Shown piece by piece: positions 8,069 to 15,996 of a DNA stretch of 64,000 bases. The notes beneath the pieces are model-generated. The model was given only the letters and a program-made list of their open reading frames with translations, was not told where the DNA came from and ran no database searches. Source of the DNA: Lutimonas saemankumensis (GTDB lineage Bacteria > Bacteroidota > Bacteroidia > Flavobacteriales > Flavobacteriaceae); contig NZ_JAIUZR010000004.1 in assembly GCF_020171465.1 (NCBI RefSeq), positions 62,001-126,000 on the forward strand. The letters are read 5' to 3'. Made by a program: the position numbers and the translations under genes. Each line of letters opens with the position of its first letter. Position 1 is the first letter of the stretch.

Positions 8069-8121
8069 TTATATTAATTGGATGCTAGTTTAATTTTATG
8101 ATTCTCTAAAATATATGGATC

Positions 8122-9588
8122 ATGAAAAAAAGAATCAACTTTAGAATCCTTAGCTACACACTTCTTTTAACACTGCTGGTACTTTGTACTGAAGATGACC
8201 CAATTGAATTTCGCCTAACAACTAACTGTGTACCCGAAAAAACAGGAACCGTTTCACCTGAATCCGGAATGTTTACAGAAGGATCTGAGATTGAACTCAA
8301 AGCAACTGCAAACCCTGAGTACATTTTTAAACATTGGGAAGGAGATGCGGTTGGTGATGAAAACCCTTTGAAAATAACCATGACCAAGAACAAGGCAATA
8401 ACTGCTGTTTTTGAAAAAGTTAATTATTCATTGACCATTGAAGTGATTGGTCAGGGAACAGTTAATCAGGAAATCGTACTCGCCAAATCCTCCTCCACTG
8501 ATTATGAATCAGGAACAATCGTCAAGCTCATAGCGGTACCCGAAGATGAATGGGAGTTTGTTGGCTGGAGCGGTGATCTTAGCGGTACGGAAAATCCTAT
8601 ACAGATAGAAATGGATAAGGCCATGACTATAACAGCAAAATTCGAAAAGGTTTCATATGCATTAGAAATAGAAATCGAAGGAAATGGAACAGTGAAGGAA
8701 GAAATAGTTCAAGCTAAATCTTCCTCAACAGATTACGATCCAGGAACAACCGTTCAACTTACCGCAATACCGGATGCCGGCTGGATATTTGTTGGTTGGA
8801 GCGGCGACCTTACTACAACAGAAAATCCGATTCAACTAAAAATGGATCAGGCCATGACCATAAAAGCAAAATTTGAAATAACTGTTGAAATTCCGATAAG
8901 CATTTGGGTATTCGGAAATGGAACCGTTGAAAAAGAATGGATTGAAAACCCTTCACCGGGTGATTCAGATGTGAGACTGACCGCTCATGCAAAAGAGGGT
9001 TCATACTTTGTATATTTATATGGTATCATGGATAATGAAATGGGAGATTTTCTTATTACTGAAAACCCAATTGAATTCAATCTAAGTGAGGCTTTATGGG
9101 CACAATATACAGATCACCTTTTTCTCTATGCAATCTTTCAGGAAGGACTCACAAACAAAACCTACATTCCAGATAATGATTTTGAACAAGCCCTTATTGA
9201 TCTGGGATACGATGATCAATTGGATAATTACGTACTGACTCAGGTAATCAGCAGAATTGAAGAATTGGATGTATCAAACCGAAACATCCAAAGTCTCAAT
9301 GGAATTGAAGATTTTATAAGTTTACAAAGACTGCGTTGCAATCAAAATAATATAACGAATATAAACCTATCTAAAAATCCTCATATATCCTTATTGGATG
9401 TCAAAGACAATGAATTAGATGATCTTGACCTTACGTCATTGGGAAACATTCTTTTACTGGACATTAGGAATAATCCTCTCTCTTGTGTTAAAGTAAATGA
9501 AACACAATTAGAACAAGTAGAAAACCCCGGATTGGCCATATGGCTTAGAGATGAAGGAGTAGAATTTTCCATGGATTGTGACGAATAA
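8122..9588 (+). CDS. Surface lipoprotein with InlB B-repeats and C-terminal leucine-rich repeats
   Basis: A 488-residue protein. The N-terminal signal ends in LLVLC followed by TEDD, an acidic start that in Bacteroidota favours export to the cell surface. Residues ~35-320 hold four divergent InlB B-repeat modules (such as FVGWSGDLSGTENP and AMTITAKFEK). From about residue 345 a cap (TYIPDNDFEQALIDLG) leads into a short leucine-rich repeat array with ELDVSNRNIQSL units and a closing CVKVNETQLEQ cap. Repeats two and three are closely similar, indicating internal duplication. It is a paralogue of the gene at 24376 and shares caps with three LRR-only lipoproteins downstream. A role in adhesion or binding is likely but inferred. 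Its operators are just upstream and a terminator follows. Confidence 0.85.
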   Translation: MKKRINFRILSYTLLLTLLVLCTEDDPIEFRLTTNCVPEKTGTVSPESGMFTEGSEIELKATANPEYIFKHWEGDAVGDENPLKITMTKNKAITAVFEKVNYSLTIEVIGQGTVNQEIVLAKSSSTDYESGTIVKLIAVPEDEWEFVGWSGDLSGTENPIQIEMDKAMTITAKFEKVSYALEIEIEGNGTVKEEIVQAKSSSTDYDPGTTVQLTAIPDAGWIFVGWSGDLTTTENPIQLKMDQAMTIKAKFEITVEIPISIWVFGNGTVEKEWIENPSPGDSDVRLTAHAKEGSYFVYLYGIMDNEMGDFLITENPIEFNLSEALWAQYTDHLFLYAIFQEGLTNKTYIPDNDFEQALIDLGYDDQLDNYVLTQVISRIEELDVSNRNIQSLNGIEDFISLQRLRCNQNNITNINLSKNPHISLLDVKDNELDDLDLTSLGNILLLDIRNNPLSCVKVNETQLEQVENPGLAIWLRDEGVEFSMDCDE

Positions 9589-9613
9589 ACTTTCCTTTTC
9601 TCGATAAGTAAAT

Positions 9614-9646
9614 AAACCCGGATATGCTTTTTATATTCGGGTTTTT
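9614..9646 (+). terminator. Intrinsic terminator of the InlB/LRR gene
   Basis: AAACCCGGATAT / ATATTCGGGTTT pairs with a single internal mismatch and is followed by T's. Confidence 0.75.
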
Positions 9647-9704
9647 CTACCACCACTCCCAAAAATTGACAGCTATCTTTTCTTACTATGGCACCGGGTC
9701 TAAA

Positions 9705-9740
9705 TTGACCACGATCAATACCCCACTTGATTTATATCAT
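9705..9740 (+). promoter_or_regulatory. 36-bp tandem Fnr-like operator, copy 2
   Basis: TTGAC-CACG-ATCAA, 8 bp, TTGAT-TTAT-ATCAT; centre distance 22 bp. The flanking sequence is nearly identical to the control region of the LRR gene at 19974, but the gene that followed is destroyed; the plug-domain lipoprotein gene at 9880 is now next downstream. Confidence 0.6.
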
Positions 9741-9774
9741 TGGATATTAGCTTTTTGTGATGTTCCTTTATGTC

Positions 9775-9830
9775 ATGATAAAAAATATTTTTCACTTGGC
9801 TCTTGGTCCTTAATGACAAGTCAATCAAAA
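9775..9830 (+). pseudogene. Remnant of an LRR lipoprotein gene start
   Basis: ATGATAAAAAATATTTTTCA matches the first codons (MIKNILFTLL) of the intact LRR lipoprotein genes, and its distance from the 36-bp operator is about that of the intact copies. A small deletion shifts the frame, which ends at a TAA after 13 codons. Nothing further of the gene is recognisable, so a sixth LRR lipoprotein gene once stood here. Confidence 0.6.
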
Positions 9831-9879
9831 GTATTATGATTATCGAACGAAGTTAATTCACTATCACAAATACAATATT

Positions 9880-10341
9880 ATGGTCTTCAAAAAAATAATA
9901 TCATTCATAATTCTTTGTAGTATACTCTTTTTCAGTTGCGCAACGTCAAATGATTCAAGTTACTCTGAACCCGATATTCAAGGAAATAAGAATTCAAATC
10001 CAAGAATTGTGGAATCAAAATATGAGACGTCTATGGCCCAAATAATACAACAATTATCAGGAGTTGTTGTTCAAGGGTCAGGTAACAATACCCAGGTAAT
10101 AGTAATGACCGGAAGTTTTTTCACTCATGCAGTTGAGGAACCTGATAATTATTTCAATAATCAATCTTCTGAACCATTGTTTTTACTAAATGGAGTTCCC
10201 TATTCGGAAGATTTTCAAAGCGTCCAAAACGGTATAAATCCTCAAGATGTTAAATCGGTAGAGGTGTATAAAAAACCTCATGAATTAGCCCGTTATGGGC
10301 TTCGTGGATCCAATGGAGTAATCAATATAAAATTGAAGTAG
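9880..10341 (+). CDS. Small lipoprotein with a TonB-receptor plug-like domain
   Basis: A 153-residue protein with signal IILCSILFFSC (lipobox FFSC). The mature part resembles an isolated plug domain: LLNGVPYSEDF, NPQDVKSVEVYKKP, YGLRGSNGVINIKLK. These are the same elements seen in SusC-type receptors (Y/F-G-xxGxNGVxxI) and in the C-terminus of the M56 peptidase at 5393. No beta-barrel follows, so it cannot be a receptor itself. Such stand-alone plug lipoproteins occur in Bacteroidota with unknown function. It follows a decayed LRR gene start and the second copy of the 36-bp operator, which may now drive it. Confidence 0.75.
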   Translation: MVFKKIISFIILCSILFFSCATSNDSSYSEPDIQGNKNSNPRIVESKYETSMAQIIQQLSGVVVQGSGNNTQVIVMTGSFFTHAVEEPDNYFNNQSSEPLFLLNGVPYSEDFQSVQNGINPQDVKSVEVYKKPHELARYGLRGSNGVINIKLK

Positions 10342-10366
10342 GGTTTCCCTTACCTATTGGCAGGGT

Positions 10367-10730
10367 CTAATATGATTTAGACTTTTTAGAAGTGGGTTCT
10401 TCAGAAGTTTGTTCACTTTGATTCTCTATTAGTTCGAGGAGCATTATTTCTGATTGTATATACCACCTGGGATTGAGTACTTCAAACTTACCTTTGTTCT
10501 TATCCTTGTAGTATTTGTTGAGCCTTCTTTGATACTTAATTGATTTATTCTTTTTGGCACTTTTAAGAAATGCTTTATCTTCTCTTTCCGAGAACCATTA
10601 AAATTGCTTCGATCTTTTTTTGTTTAATTCGCTGTTTTGACCAAATCCCAAGAAAGTAACGAAAAGAAAAATAGAGTATATGGAACAGATCTTCCTCATC
10701 CTTAAATAGGTTTTCCTCTAAAATTAGAAT
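10367..10730 (-). pseudogene. Frameshifted, unrecognised minus-strand gene
   Basis: Two overlapping minus-strand open frames look coding in character but lack a start codon and are out of register. The upstream part reads LEENLFKDEEDLFHILYF and on to KKIEAILMVLGKR. After a shift near 10580-10595 the second part reads EDKAFLKSAKKNKSIKYQRR, then NPRWYIQSEIMLLELIENQ. Together they would give roughly 115 residues. Lysine-rich, predicted helical, no family recognised. It is most simply a decayed gene. No other feature explains this ~360-bp stretch. Confidence 0.4.
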
Positions 10731-10748
10731 TTATCGGTAATAACCCCA

Positions 10749-10784
10749 TTGATTTTGATCAATACCGCTCTTGATTCTTATCAG
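10749..10784 (+). promoter_or_regulatory. 36-bp tandem Fnr-like operator, copy 3 (orphan)
   Basis: TTGAT-TTTG-ATCAA (perfect Fnr-type box), 8 bp, TTGAT-TCTT-ATCAG; centre distance 22 bp. No intact lipoprotein gene follows; a mini-gene repeat remnant and a truncated DUF6090 gene lie downstream. Confidence 0.55.
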
Positions 10785-10803
10785 ACATGAAGTTAATTAT
10801 ACT

Positions 10804-10896
10804 CATCTCGATAAATAATATATCCCATTCGGAAGCGAAATTCTTTATTCCAGCATCCATTATTTCATCTGATCAGCTGATGCTATATTTAGTTAT
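10804..10896 (-). repeat. Antisense mini-gene repeat, decayed copy
   Basis: Read on the minus strand this gives ITKYSIS-stop-SDEIMD, then FASEWDILFIEM, aligning with the open copy at 15997-16206. An in-frame stop disrupts it. It ends 12 bp before the start of the truncated DUF6090 gene, the same arrangement as the other copies next to DUF6090 genes. Confidence 0.55.
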
Positions 10897-10908
10897 CAAA
10901 CTTAGCAA

Positions 10909-11079
10909 ATGCTCCCCTTCTTCCGTAAAATACGTTGGCGACTAACGCCAGATAATCAGTTCTTCAAGTATGGTAGATATGCCATTGGAGAGATAGCCCT
11001 TGTTGTGATTGGGATATTGATTCCGCTTCAGATAAATAATTGGAACGAGGAAAGGAAGGATATTATCAATAAAAAATGA
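10909..11079 (+). pseudogene. Truncated DUF6090 gene (N-terminal module only)
   Basis: Fifty-six codons starting MLPFFRKIRWRL and continuing through the transmembrane segment to NNWNEERKDIINKK, then a stop. This is the conserved N-terminal module of the DUF6090 family with everything after it lost. The last residues match the DUF6090 gene at 29234, where the frame continues for another 190 residues. About 190 bp of non-coding sequence follow. A functional membrane micro-peptide cannot be excluded, but decay is simpler. Confidence 0.7.
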
Positions 11080-11271
11080 ATTAAAATCACACCAGGACAT
11101 AATTCGATAAAATCTCCTAAAATTCACGTCAATAAAAAACGGAAGTCCTTTCGCTTTTAAAAAAGTCAAGAGGGAACAGGATCTGGCGGAACTGTGTCGA
11201 CAGCTTTGAGAATTGATCATTAATTAATCTCATACTTCGTTCAAACTATCCAGAAATGAAAAGGGTTTTTG

Positions 11272-11307
11272 TTGATGAGAATCAATTTATCCATTGTCCC
11301 AAATCAT
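11272..11307 (+). promoter_or_regulatory. 36-bp tandem Fnr-like operator, copy 4
   Basis: TTGAT-GAGA-ATCAA (perfect), 8 bp, TTGTC-CCAA-ATCAT; centre distance 22 bp. It ends 57 bp upstream of the lipoprotein gene at 11364. Confidence 0.5.
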
Positions 11308-11363
11308 CGTAACAAGATTAAAATGGTGTTAACTTGATTTTCCAACCCATTAAACAATTTGAC

Positions 11364-11795
11364 ATGAAAACAATCAAAAAAAGCATCGAGTGGGCCGCTA
11401 AAATTCTTTCCTTTCTTATTCTGCTTCAAAGTTGTACCGTATATCATAATTATTCCAGCTCTGTTGATGAGGCGATAGCAACTAATGATAAAGTCAAGCT
11501 GGACATTAATAATGACGATCCTTATAAATTCAAAAAGATCAAGATTTTTGGGACTGAATGTTATGGTTTAACAAAGATTAAATCAGACACCTATCGGAGA
11601 CTTTCAGATAGAAAAAAAATGGATGCTGGAATAAAGAATTTCACTTACGTCCAAATATCTCAGGAAGAACTCAGTAATATTCATTTAAAAAACAAAGGCG
11701 CTTCTAATGCACTTTCAATAGCAATTCCAGTATTAGGTATTGGTGCTGCGATTGCTATTGGAACCTGGGCAACTGTTAAAGATGGTGTACTTTAG
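11364..11795 (+). CDS. Lipoprotein of unknown function
   Basis: A 143-residue protein. The signal peptide FLILLQSC predicts a lipid-anchored cysteine at residue 24. The mature part contains DPYKFKKIKIFGTECYGLTK and a C-terminal hydrophobic segment (SIAIPVLGIGAAIAIGTWA, about residues 117-135). The start MKTIKKS was preferred to an upstream in-frame TTG because it gives a normal signal peptide. Similar uncharacterised proteins with a YKFKxI core are, as I recall, common in Flavobacteriia. It is preceded by a copy of the 36-bp operator and followed by a terminator. Confidence 0.7.
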   Translation: MKTIKKSIEWAAKILSFLILLQSCTVYHNYSSSVDEAIATNDKVKLDINNDDPYKFKKIKIFGTECYGLTKIKSDTYRRLSDRKKMDAGIKNFTYVQISQEELSNIHLKNKGASNALSIAIPVLGIGAAIAIGTWATVKDGVL

Positions 11796-11864
11796 CCGTA
11801 ATAAAGACATTGATTTGTTTATAATAGATCTTTCCTTTTCCTCCCTCCAAAGATGAGTATTCAC

Positions 11865-11891
11865 TACCCCTTCAGAAATGGAGGGGTTTTT
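11865..11891 (+). terminator. Probable terminator after the 11364 lipoprotein gene
   Basis: ACCCCTTC / GGAGGGGT pairs with one mismatch and is followed by a T-run. Confidence 0.55.
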
Positions 11892-12051
11892 AAATCTAAA
11901 TTAAGCTTAAATTAATAAGGTTTTTCTTCACAAGCCAGACAGATATTCTCTTGGATATAATCTTGAACCTTACTCATATGACAAGAAATGTTGGTTAGTT
12001 GTTGAATTTAGAAAGGTATTATTGTATCAAATATTAAACAACATAACCATG

Positions 12052-12084
12052 TAAAAAAAGCCCCTCCAGAGATGGAGAGGCCTT
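12052..12084 (-). terminator. Intrinsic terminator of the 12130 lipoprotein gene
   Basis: Read leftward, GCCTCTCCA / TGGAGGGGC forms a 9-bp stem (one G-U pair) with a TCTC loop and a run of T's, 46 bp after the stop codon. Confidence 0.85.
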
Positions 12085-12129
12085 AAAAAAGTTTGATTTG
12101 TTAATTGTAATATCTTTTAAAGGATCAAA

Positions 12130-12684
12130 TTAATAGGTGATTTCTCCCCATCCGTTTTTGAAAATTTCGAATTCGCCTTCCGGTAATCCGGAACCCTCAT
12201 CTATAGGTTGAAAAATGCCGTAAAATTCTAACGATCCTGTGGCTCCTAAAAATCTTCCGGTTCCTCCTGTGATGTCATAGTTAAAGGTTGCCGGTTCACC
12301 TGGGCAATATCCAGGGATTGGGATTTCATCATTTTCACATTCGACAAAAGGATCGGCTGTAGTATAATGAATCTCATCTCCATTTGCGGCGATCATTACG
12401 CCTTTAAAACCTGTCAAACCTAAAGGAGTAAAACAAGCTGTATTCACGAAAGTATAGGCTCCGATATGACTGGCTTGGCCATATCCTGTTTGCAAAAATA
12501 GTAAATCACAACCTAATGTGTCCGGAACATATTCGATCAATCCTTGGTAAGAATTGAAGGTGATGTTTTTGGTGACTTTTTTGGCCTTGGCGCTTTTTGC
12601 CGCCTCGTCAATTGGCAGGTCTTCGGATTGGCAGGAAACGAAAAGGAAGAATGCTCCGGCCACTAAAAAAAATATTTTTTTCAT
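12130..12684 (-). CDS. Lipoprotein with a GGTGRFxGATG barrel-like domain
   Basis: A 184-residue protein with signal FFLFVSC followed by QSEDLP, an acidic export-type start. The mature region is beta-rich. It contains YDITGGTGRFLGATGSLEFYG (residues ~146-166), a motif seen in many secreted bacterial proteins whose fold resembles the allene oxide cyclase or dirigent barrel, and four cysteines (CECENDEI/PGYCPG area). No catalytic residues can be assigned. The 36-bp operator lies upstream in the gene's own orientation, and a strong terminator follows, so it is a single-gene unit opposed to its neighbours. Confidence 0.7.
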   Translation of the reverse strand: MKKIFFLVAGAFFLFVSCQSEDLPIDEAAKSAKAKKVTKNITFNSYQGLIEYVPDTLGCDLLFLQTGYGQASHIGAYTFVNTACFTPLGLTGFKGVMIAANGDEIHYTTADPFVECENDEIPIPGYCPGEPATFNYDITGGTGRFLGATGSLEFYGIFQPIDEGSGLPEGEFEIFKNGWGEITY

Positions 12685-12749
12685 AATGTTTAATTTTAGA
12701 TTGTTTTGAAATTAAACTTCCAAATTACACAGAATCAGAAGGAGTAAAA

Positions 12750-12785
12750 ATGACCATAATCAATTAATTCATTGATTGTTATCAA
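12750..12785 (-). promoter_or_regulatory. 36-bp tandem Fnr-like operator, copy 5 (leftward)
   Basis: In gene orientation: TTGAT-AACA-ATCAA, 8 bp, TTGAT-TATG-GTCAT; centre distance 22 bp. It lies 65 bp upstream of the leftward lipoprotein gene. Because it sits on the opposite strand from the others and still follows its gene, it is strong evidence that the element is functionally linked to these lipoproteins. Confidence 0.6.
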
Positions 12786-12884
12786 TAAAAACCCCTCCAT
12801 TGTCGAAGGCAAATTTTTACCTGACTGAAGTCATGTAAAGCCTCCATAATTATTTGGAACTTTAGGGTCTAAATCTTTTAAGTT

Positions 12885-13052
12885 ATGATTTTGACAGATT
12901 TTTGGGAAGGTTTCATACCAGCACTTGCAGCGGTGATCTTGTGAGTATTAGCTTCGTTTTGGAATCAATGGGCGTAGGATAAAGCTATCAAGAGAAGTAT
13001 CAAAGGGATAACTAAAGATGTAGAGTCGATCAAATCTCGCTTGGCCAAGTGA
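12885..13052 (+). pseudogene. Decayed small membrane-protein gene
   Basis: A 56-codon frame beginning MILTDFWEGFIPALAAVIL carries two in-frame stops (TGA at codon 20, TAG at codon 31). It continues in the same frame with DKAIKRSIKGITKDVESIKS and ends at LAK-stop. With the stops repaired it would be a one-helix membrane anchor with a basic tail. No family recognised. Confidence 0.45.
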
Positions 13053-13060
13053 ATATTTTC

Positions 13061-13195
13061 ATGCATCCATTTTTGAAAGTTTGGAAAGGGGAGCTTACGT
13101 TTCATTCTCTTAGCGAGCAGGACACAAAAGACTTTAAAGTTGCTGTGGAGGATAATTACGATTTAAAGTTCAGAAGGATATCAAATACTCGTTAG
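13061..13195 (+). CDS. Possible 44-residue protein
   Basis: An ATG frame starting MHPFLKVWKGELTFHSL and ending RRISNTR, 8 bp after the decayed membrane gene. It is followed by a good terminator, which supports a transcript here. It may be a fragment of the same decayed gene set. No homology recognised. Confidence 0.3.
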   Translation: MHPFLKVWKGELTFHSLSEQDTKDFKVAVEDNYDLKFRRISNTR

Positions 13196-13206
13196 GGCAA
13201 CGAAAG

Positions 13207-13235
13207 GAGTCAGTCTAACAACTGGCTCTTTTTTC
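13207..13235 (+). terminator. Intrinsic terminator
   Basis: GAGTCAGT / ACTGGCTC pairs as an 8-bp stem with one T-G pair, a 6-nt loop and a run of seven T's. Confidence 0.8.
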
Positions 13236-13294
13236 TTGCCATAATGGTACAAACCTAATCAACACTTACAGTACCTTCTTAGTAATTTTGGAAG

Positions 13295-13552
13295 GTGATT
13301 TATACAAAATACTTTGCCGGAATACTAAACGAACACGGTTCATTGAATCTCAATTCTGACCAGTGGAGGCGAGTGATGAACATTGTTTATCTTGAAGGGA
13401 GCATTCACAGTTTGAGAAGTGTTTTAGACCCCAAAAACCCCTATAAATATGACACGGTAATCTTCAAGTATCGGAAACGACTCACTGACCTTACCGGCAA
13501 CCAAAATCCAGAGAATTTAATCAAAGAAATGTATTTGCTTTCTAAGAATTAA
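13295..13552 (+). CDS. Hypothetical 85-residue protein
   Basis: The frame begins at a GTG preceded by GGAAG and encodes MIYTKYFAGILNEHGSLN to NPENLIKEMYLLSKN. It is soluble and mainly helical, with no signal peptide or recognisable domain. It lies between a terminator and the first intact DUF6090 gene, in a stretch otherwise made of gene fragments, so it could itself be a remnant of a longer gene. Confidence 0.45.
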   Translation: MIYTKYFAGILNEHGSLNLNSDQWRRVMNIVYLEGSIHSLRSVLDPKNPYKYDTVIFKYRKRLTDLTGNQNPENLIKEMYLLSKN

Positions 13553-13770
13553 GAGACATTCTACATATCGGAATTTCCCAACCATCGGCGCTGATAACCT
13601 TATAGCTCTCCCCTGACAATTATCATAGTAATTTTTAGATCAGGTAGTTACCTTTAAAGGTCAATCCAGATCGTATGCTTCACTTCTTCCAGGACTGAGC
13701 GTAAAGAAAATGTCTGGTAGACATTTTTAGCGATAGGGCCAGGCAGCGCGGAGGCTTTAACAATTAAACT
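13553..13770. repeat. Gap with mini-gene repeat fragment and a DUF6090 start fragment
   Basis: At 13562-13590 the minus strand reads PMVGKFRYV, a piece of the mini-gene repeat. At 13675-13690 the plus strand has ATGCTTCACTTCTTCC, identical to the first 16 bases of the DUF6090 gene at 14938, followed at once by a stop. Both look like recombination debris. Confidence 0.5.
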
Positions 13771-14874
13771 ATGATCAACTTCTTTAGGCGAATAAGGCAC
13801 AAACTAATTCAAGAAAGCCAATTTTTTAAGTATCTGAAATATGCCATTGGTGAAATAATACTCGTCGTGATTGGTATTTTAATCGCCTTTCAGGTCGATA
13901 CCTGGAACGAGGATAGAAAGTCTCAAGAAAGAGTGAGACTCCTGTTCTCACAGGTTCAGAAGGAGTTGCTCTACAATATTTCCCGAACTAATTATGCCAT
14001 TGATTCCTATGTTAATTTAGATTCGGTCTTTTACAACGTAATTAAGGGAAAAGCTACGTACAGGGACTACGAGTCTGACAGCCGTTATAGCCGACTTATA
14101 ACACATATCAATGTTGATGTGGAAGCTCAGGAGAGTGCATTCAAGCAATTAATAGAAAGCAACGAGTCCTTTAACTCAAAACAGGACGATCTATTGAACC
14201 AATTAAGAAACCTATATGGACTTGACTTGTCAAAAGTGAAGATCCAGAATAATAATCTTGCCCAAATGGCAAACGATTTCCGTCAAAAGTTAAAAGATGA
14301 AAAGTCGTGGTACTCGGATTTAGGAGATCCATCTTCGGCCAGTCATATTGACCATGTTTTTTCAGAAGAAATAATTTATTACTTTCTGAATGATCCTTTT
14401 TACCTGAACGAAGTGCGGGATTTTATTAACGTCGGGTATCGAAATCATTTAAGGAGCATCCTGGGTTTTAGAACAAGAGCAGTTGATATTTATAAAGAGA
14501 TAGCCTTTTACTTGAATGAAACTCCAGACCCAATAATAGTAAACAATATTGACAATTATTCTCATTTCATGGGGAACTATACAAATGAAAAAATCACCTT
14601 AGCATCCGATGAAGATCGTGTGAACGCCGTGATAAAAAGTAAAAATGATTCACTAAGGCTCAATATTTATTGGAATGAGTTTTTAATTGATTCGATGGAA
14701 ATACGTCCATATTCAACGGATTCATATATAGCTTTTTATGAAGCCCAGGGAGAAACTGAAGGCGTCCTGAACAAATTTATCCGCAATGAAAAGACCGATA
14801 AGGTTGAACTAATTTTAATAGGTGATTTTGGTCCAAACAAAGAGAAACGGCCCAGATTTATAAAACTTAACTAA
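13771..14874 (+). CDS. DUF6090-family membrane protein, long form
   Basis: A 367-residue protein. Residues 1-20 form a basic amphipathic stretch (MINFFRRIRHKL) and residues ~24-42 a single transmembrane helix (YAIGEIILVVIGILIAFQV), the DUF6090 signature. This predicts a short cytoplasmic N-terminus and a large periplasmic domain. The following ~200 residues are helical; the last ~110 (from HFMGNYTNE) are beta-rich. It is the first of six DUF6090 genes in a row and, unlike several others, has no antisense repeat immediately upstream. Function unknown. Confidence 0.85.
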   Translation: MINFFRRIRHKLIQESQFFKYLKYAIGEIILVVIGILIAFQVDTWNEDRKSQERVRLLFSQVQKELLYNISRTNYAIDSYVNLDSVFYNVIKGKATYRDYESDSRYSRLITHINVDVEAQESAFKQLIESNESFNSKQDDLLNQLRNLYGLDLSKVKIQNNNLAQMANDFRQKLKDEKSWYSDLGDPSSASHIDHVFSEEIIYYFLNDPFYLNEVRDFINVGYRNHLRSILGFRTRAVDIYKEIAFYLNETPDPIIVNNIDNYSHFMGNYTNEKITLASDEDRVNAVIKSKNDSLRLNIYWNEFLIDSMEIRPYSTDSYIAFYEAQGETEGVLNKFIRNEKTDKVELILIGDFGPNKEKRPRFIKLN

Positions 14875-14937
14875 GGTAGATTCTTCCTTCATCGATCCCA
14901 AATTCAAATCCTAATTAAAACAAAACGATCACTTCAA

Positions 14938-15987
14938 ATGCTTCACTTCTTCCGTAAAATCCGACGAGACCTTTTAGCCAATAGCCAATTTTTTAAGTAT
15001 TTGAAATATGCCATTGGTGAGATTGTGTTGGTTGTCCTGGGGATATTGATTGCACTGCAGATCAATAATAGGAATGAGGAGCGTAAAGAACAGGATAAAT
15101 TCAACCAGATCTTGGTGGATGTGGAGAAGGAGATAGTTGACAACATTTCCTTTGCAAGAGAAACGATCCATGGTTTTGCGCAGTATGACTCATTGTGTCT
15201 GAATTTTTTCATTGACTCGGTTAGGTTTGCCGATAATATTTACTTGTATAGAAGACTTTTCGGGGGCTCTGTCAAATCATTAATTCGAGATGATGCTTTT
15301 CAAAAACTTAATCAGTTGATTCGCTTATCCACCGAGCAAGAAGCTATGAGGGATAAGCTGATTGATTTTAAACTTGGTAACGGCGAAATTGAAATTGATG
15401 ATCACAGCAGGAAAATGACCGAATTAAAAGAGGCCCGTTTAGAAATTTTCAAGAAACACGAATGGTGTGAAAATTGGCAATTTTATAAATATGATGACAG
15501 ATTTGCAGATTTTTTTACCATGAATGATGAAGGCAGGAATCTTGTTTTAGAGAATTTTACATGGGTAACAGAGTACAGAGAAAGTTTACAGCATTACGAC
15601 AGTCACGCAATTCCAGTTTTTAAAAGTATTAGCAGATACTTAGATAGCCTTGGACTAGAACATAATGATTCCTCGTTATTTGAATATGATCCCAAAAATT
15701 ACAAACATTACCTTGGGAAATATAATGCAGTATGGTGTTCTCATAAAGATTTTGTTTTTGATGATTCTGTTATTGTTTCCACTGAAAAAGGCAAGTTGTT
15801 TTGGACAGCCTATCGGCAGGATGGAAACGGTAGAAAAATGGAGATCTCGCCAATAAACAAATATCATTTTAGGACTCCCTTTTTTGCGGGAATCTATCAT
15901 TTAGAAATTAACGAACACGGAGAGGTTTCAGGCATAACATTCAGTGCCGGTCCTGAATGGGTTTATTCACTTGAAAAAGTAAGATGA
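14938..15987 (+). CDS. DUF6090-family membrane protein, long form
   Basis: A 349-residue protein with the family N-terminus MLHFFRKIRRDL and one transmembrane helix (~24-42). The central helical part carries paired patterns such as FQKLNQLIRLST. The C-terminal ~100 residues (HYLGKYNAVWCS, then FAGIYHLEINEHGEVSGI) form a beta-rich domain. That domain is shared with the gene at 18769 and loosely resembles the lipocalin-like C-terminal domain of serine-hydrolase proteins. It lies 63 bp after the preceding paralogue. Confidence 0.85.
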   Translation: MLHFFRKIRRDLLANSQFFKYLKYAIGEIVLVVLGILIALQINNRNEERKEQDKFNQILVDVEKEIVDNISFARETIHGFAQYDSLCLNFFIDSVRFADNIYLYRRLFGGSVKSLIRDDAFQKLNQLIRLSTEQEAMRDKLIDFKLGNGEIEIDDHSRKMTELKEARLEIFKKHEWCENWQFYKYDDRFADFFTMNDEGRNLVLENFTWVTEYRESLQHYDSHAIPVFKSISRYLDSLGLEHNDSSLFEYDPKNYKHYLGKYNAVWCSHKDFVFDDSVIVSTEKGKLFWTAYRQDGNGRKMEISPINKYHFRTPFFAGIYHLEINEHGEVSGITFSAGPEWVYSLEKVR

Positions 15988-15996
15988 TCATTCTCC

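Larger units (their letters stand above)
7790..8121. other. Gene-free leader region with repeat fragment and operators
   Basis: This 330-bp gap has no convincing gene. It contains a short copy of the antisense mini-gene repeat (7905-7935), which reads NMELDEMIE on the minus strand. It also holds an ATACCCT-type palindrome and the 36-bp tandem operator listed separately. It is the upstream control region of the InlB-repeat lipoprotein gene. Confidence 0.6.

Noticed and set aside
9624-9839. 71-codon frame after the first InlB/LRR gene
   Set aside because: It runs through a terminator, the 36-bp operator and the LRR remnant, all better explanations for the sequence.
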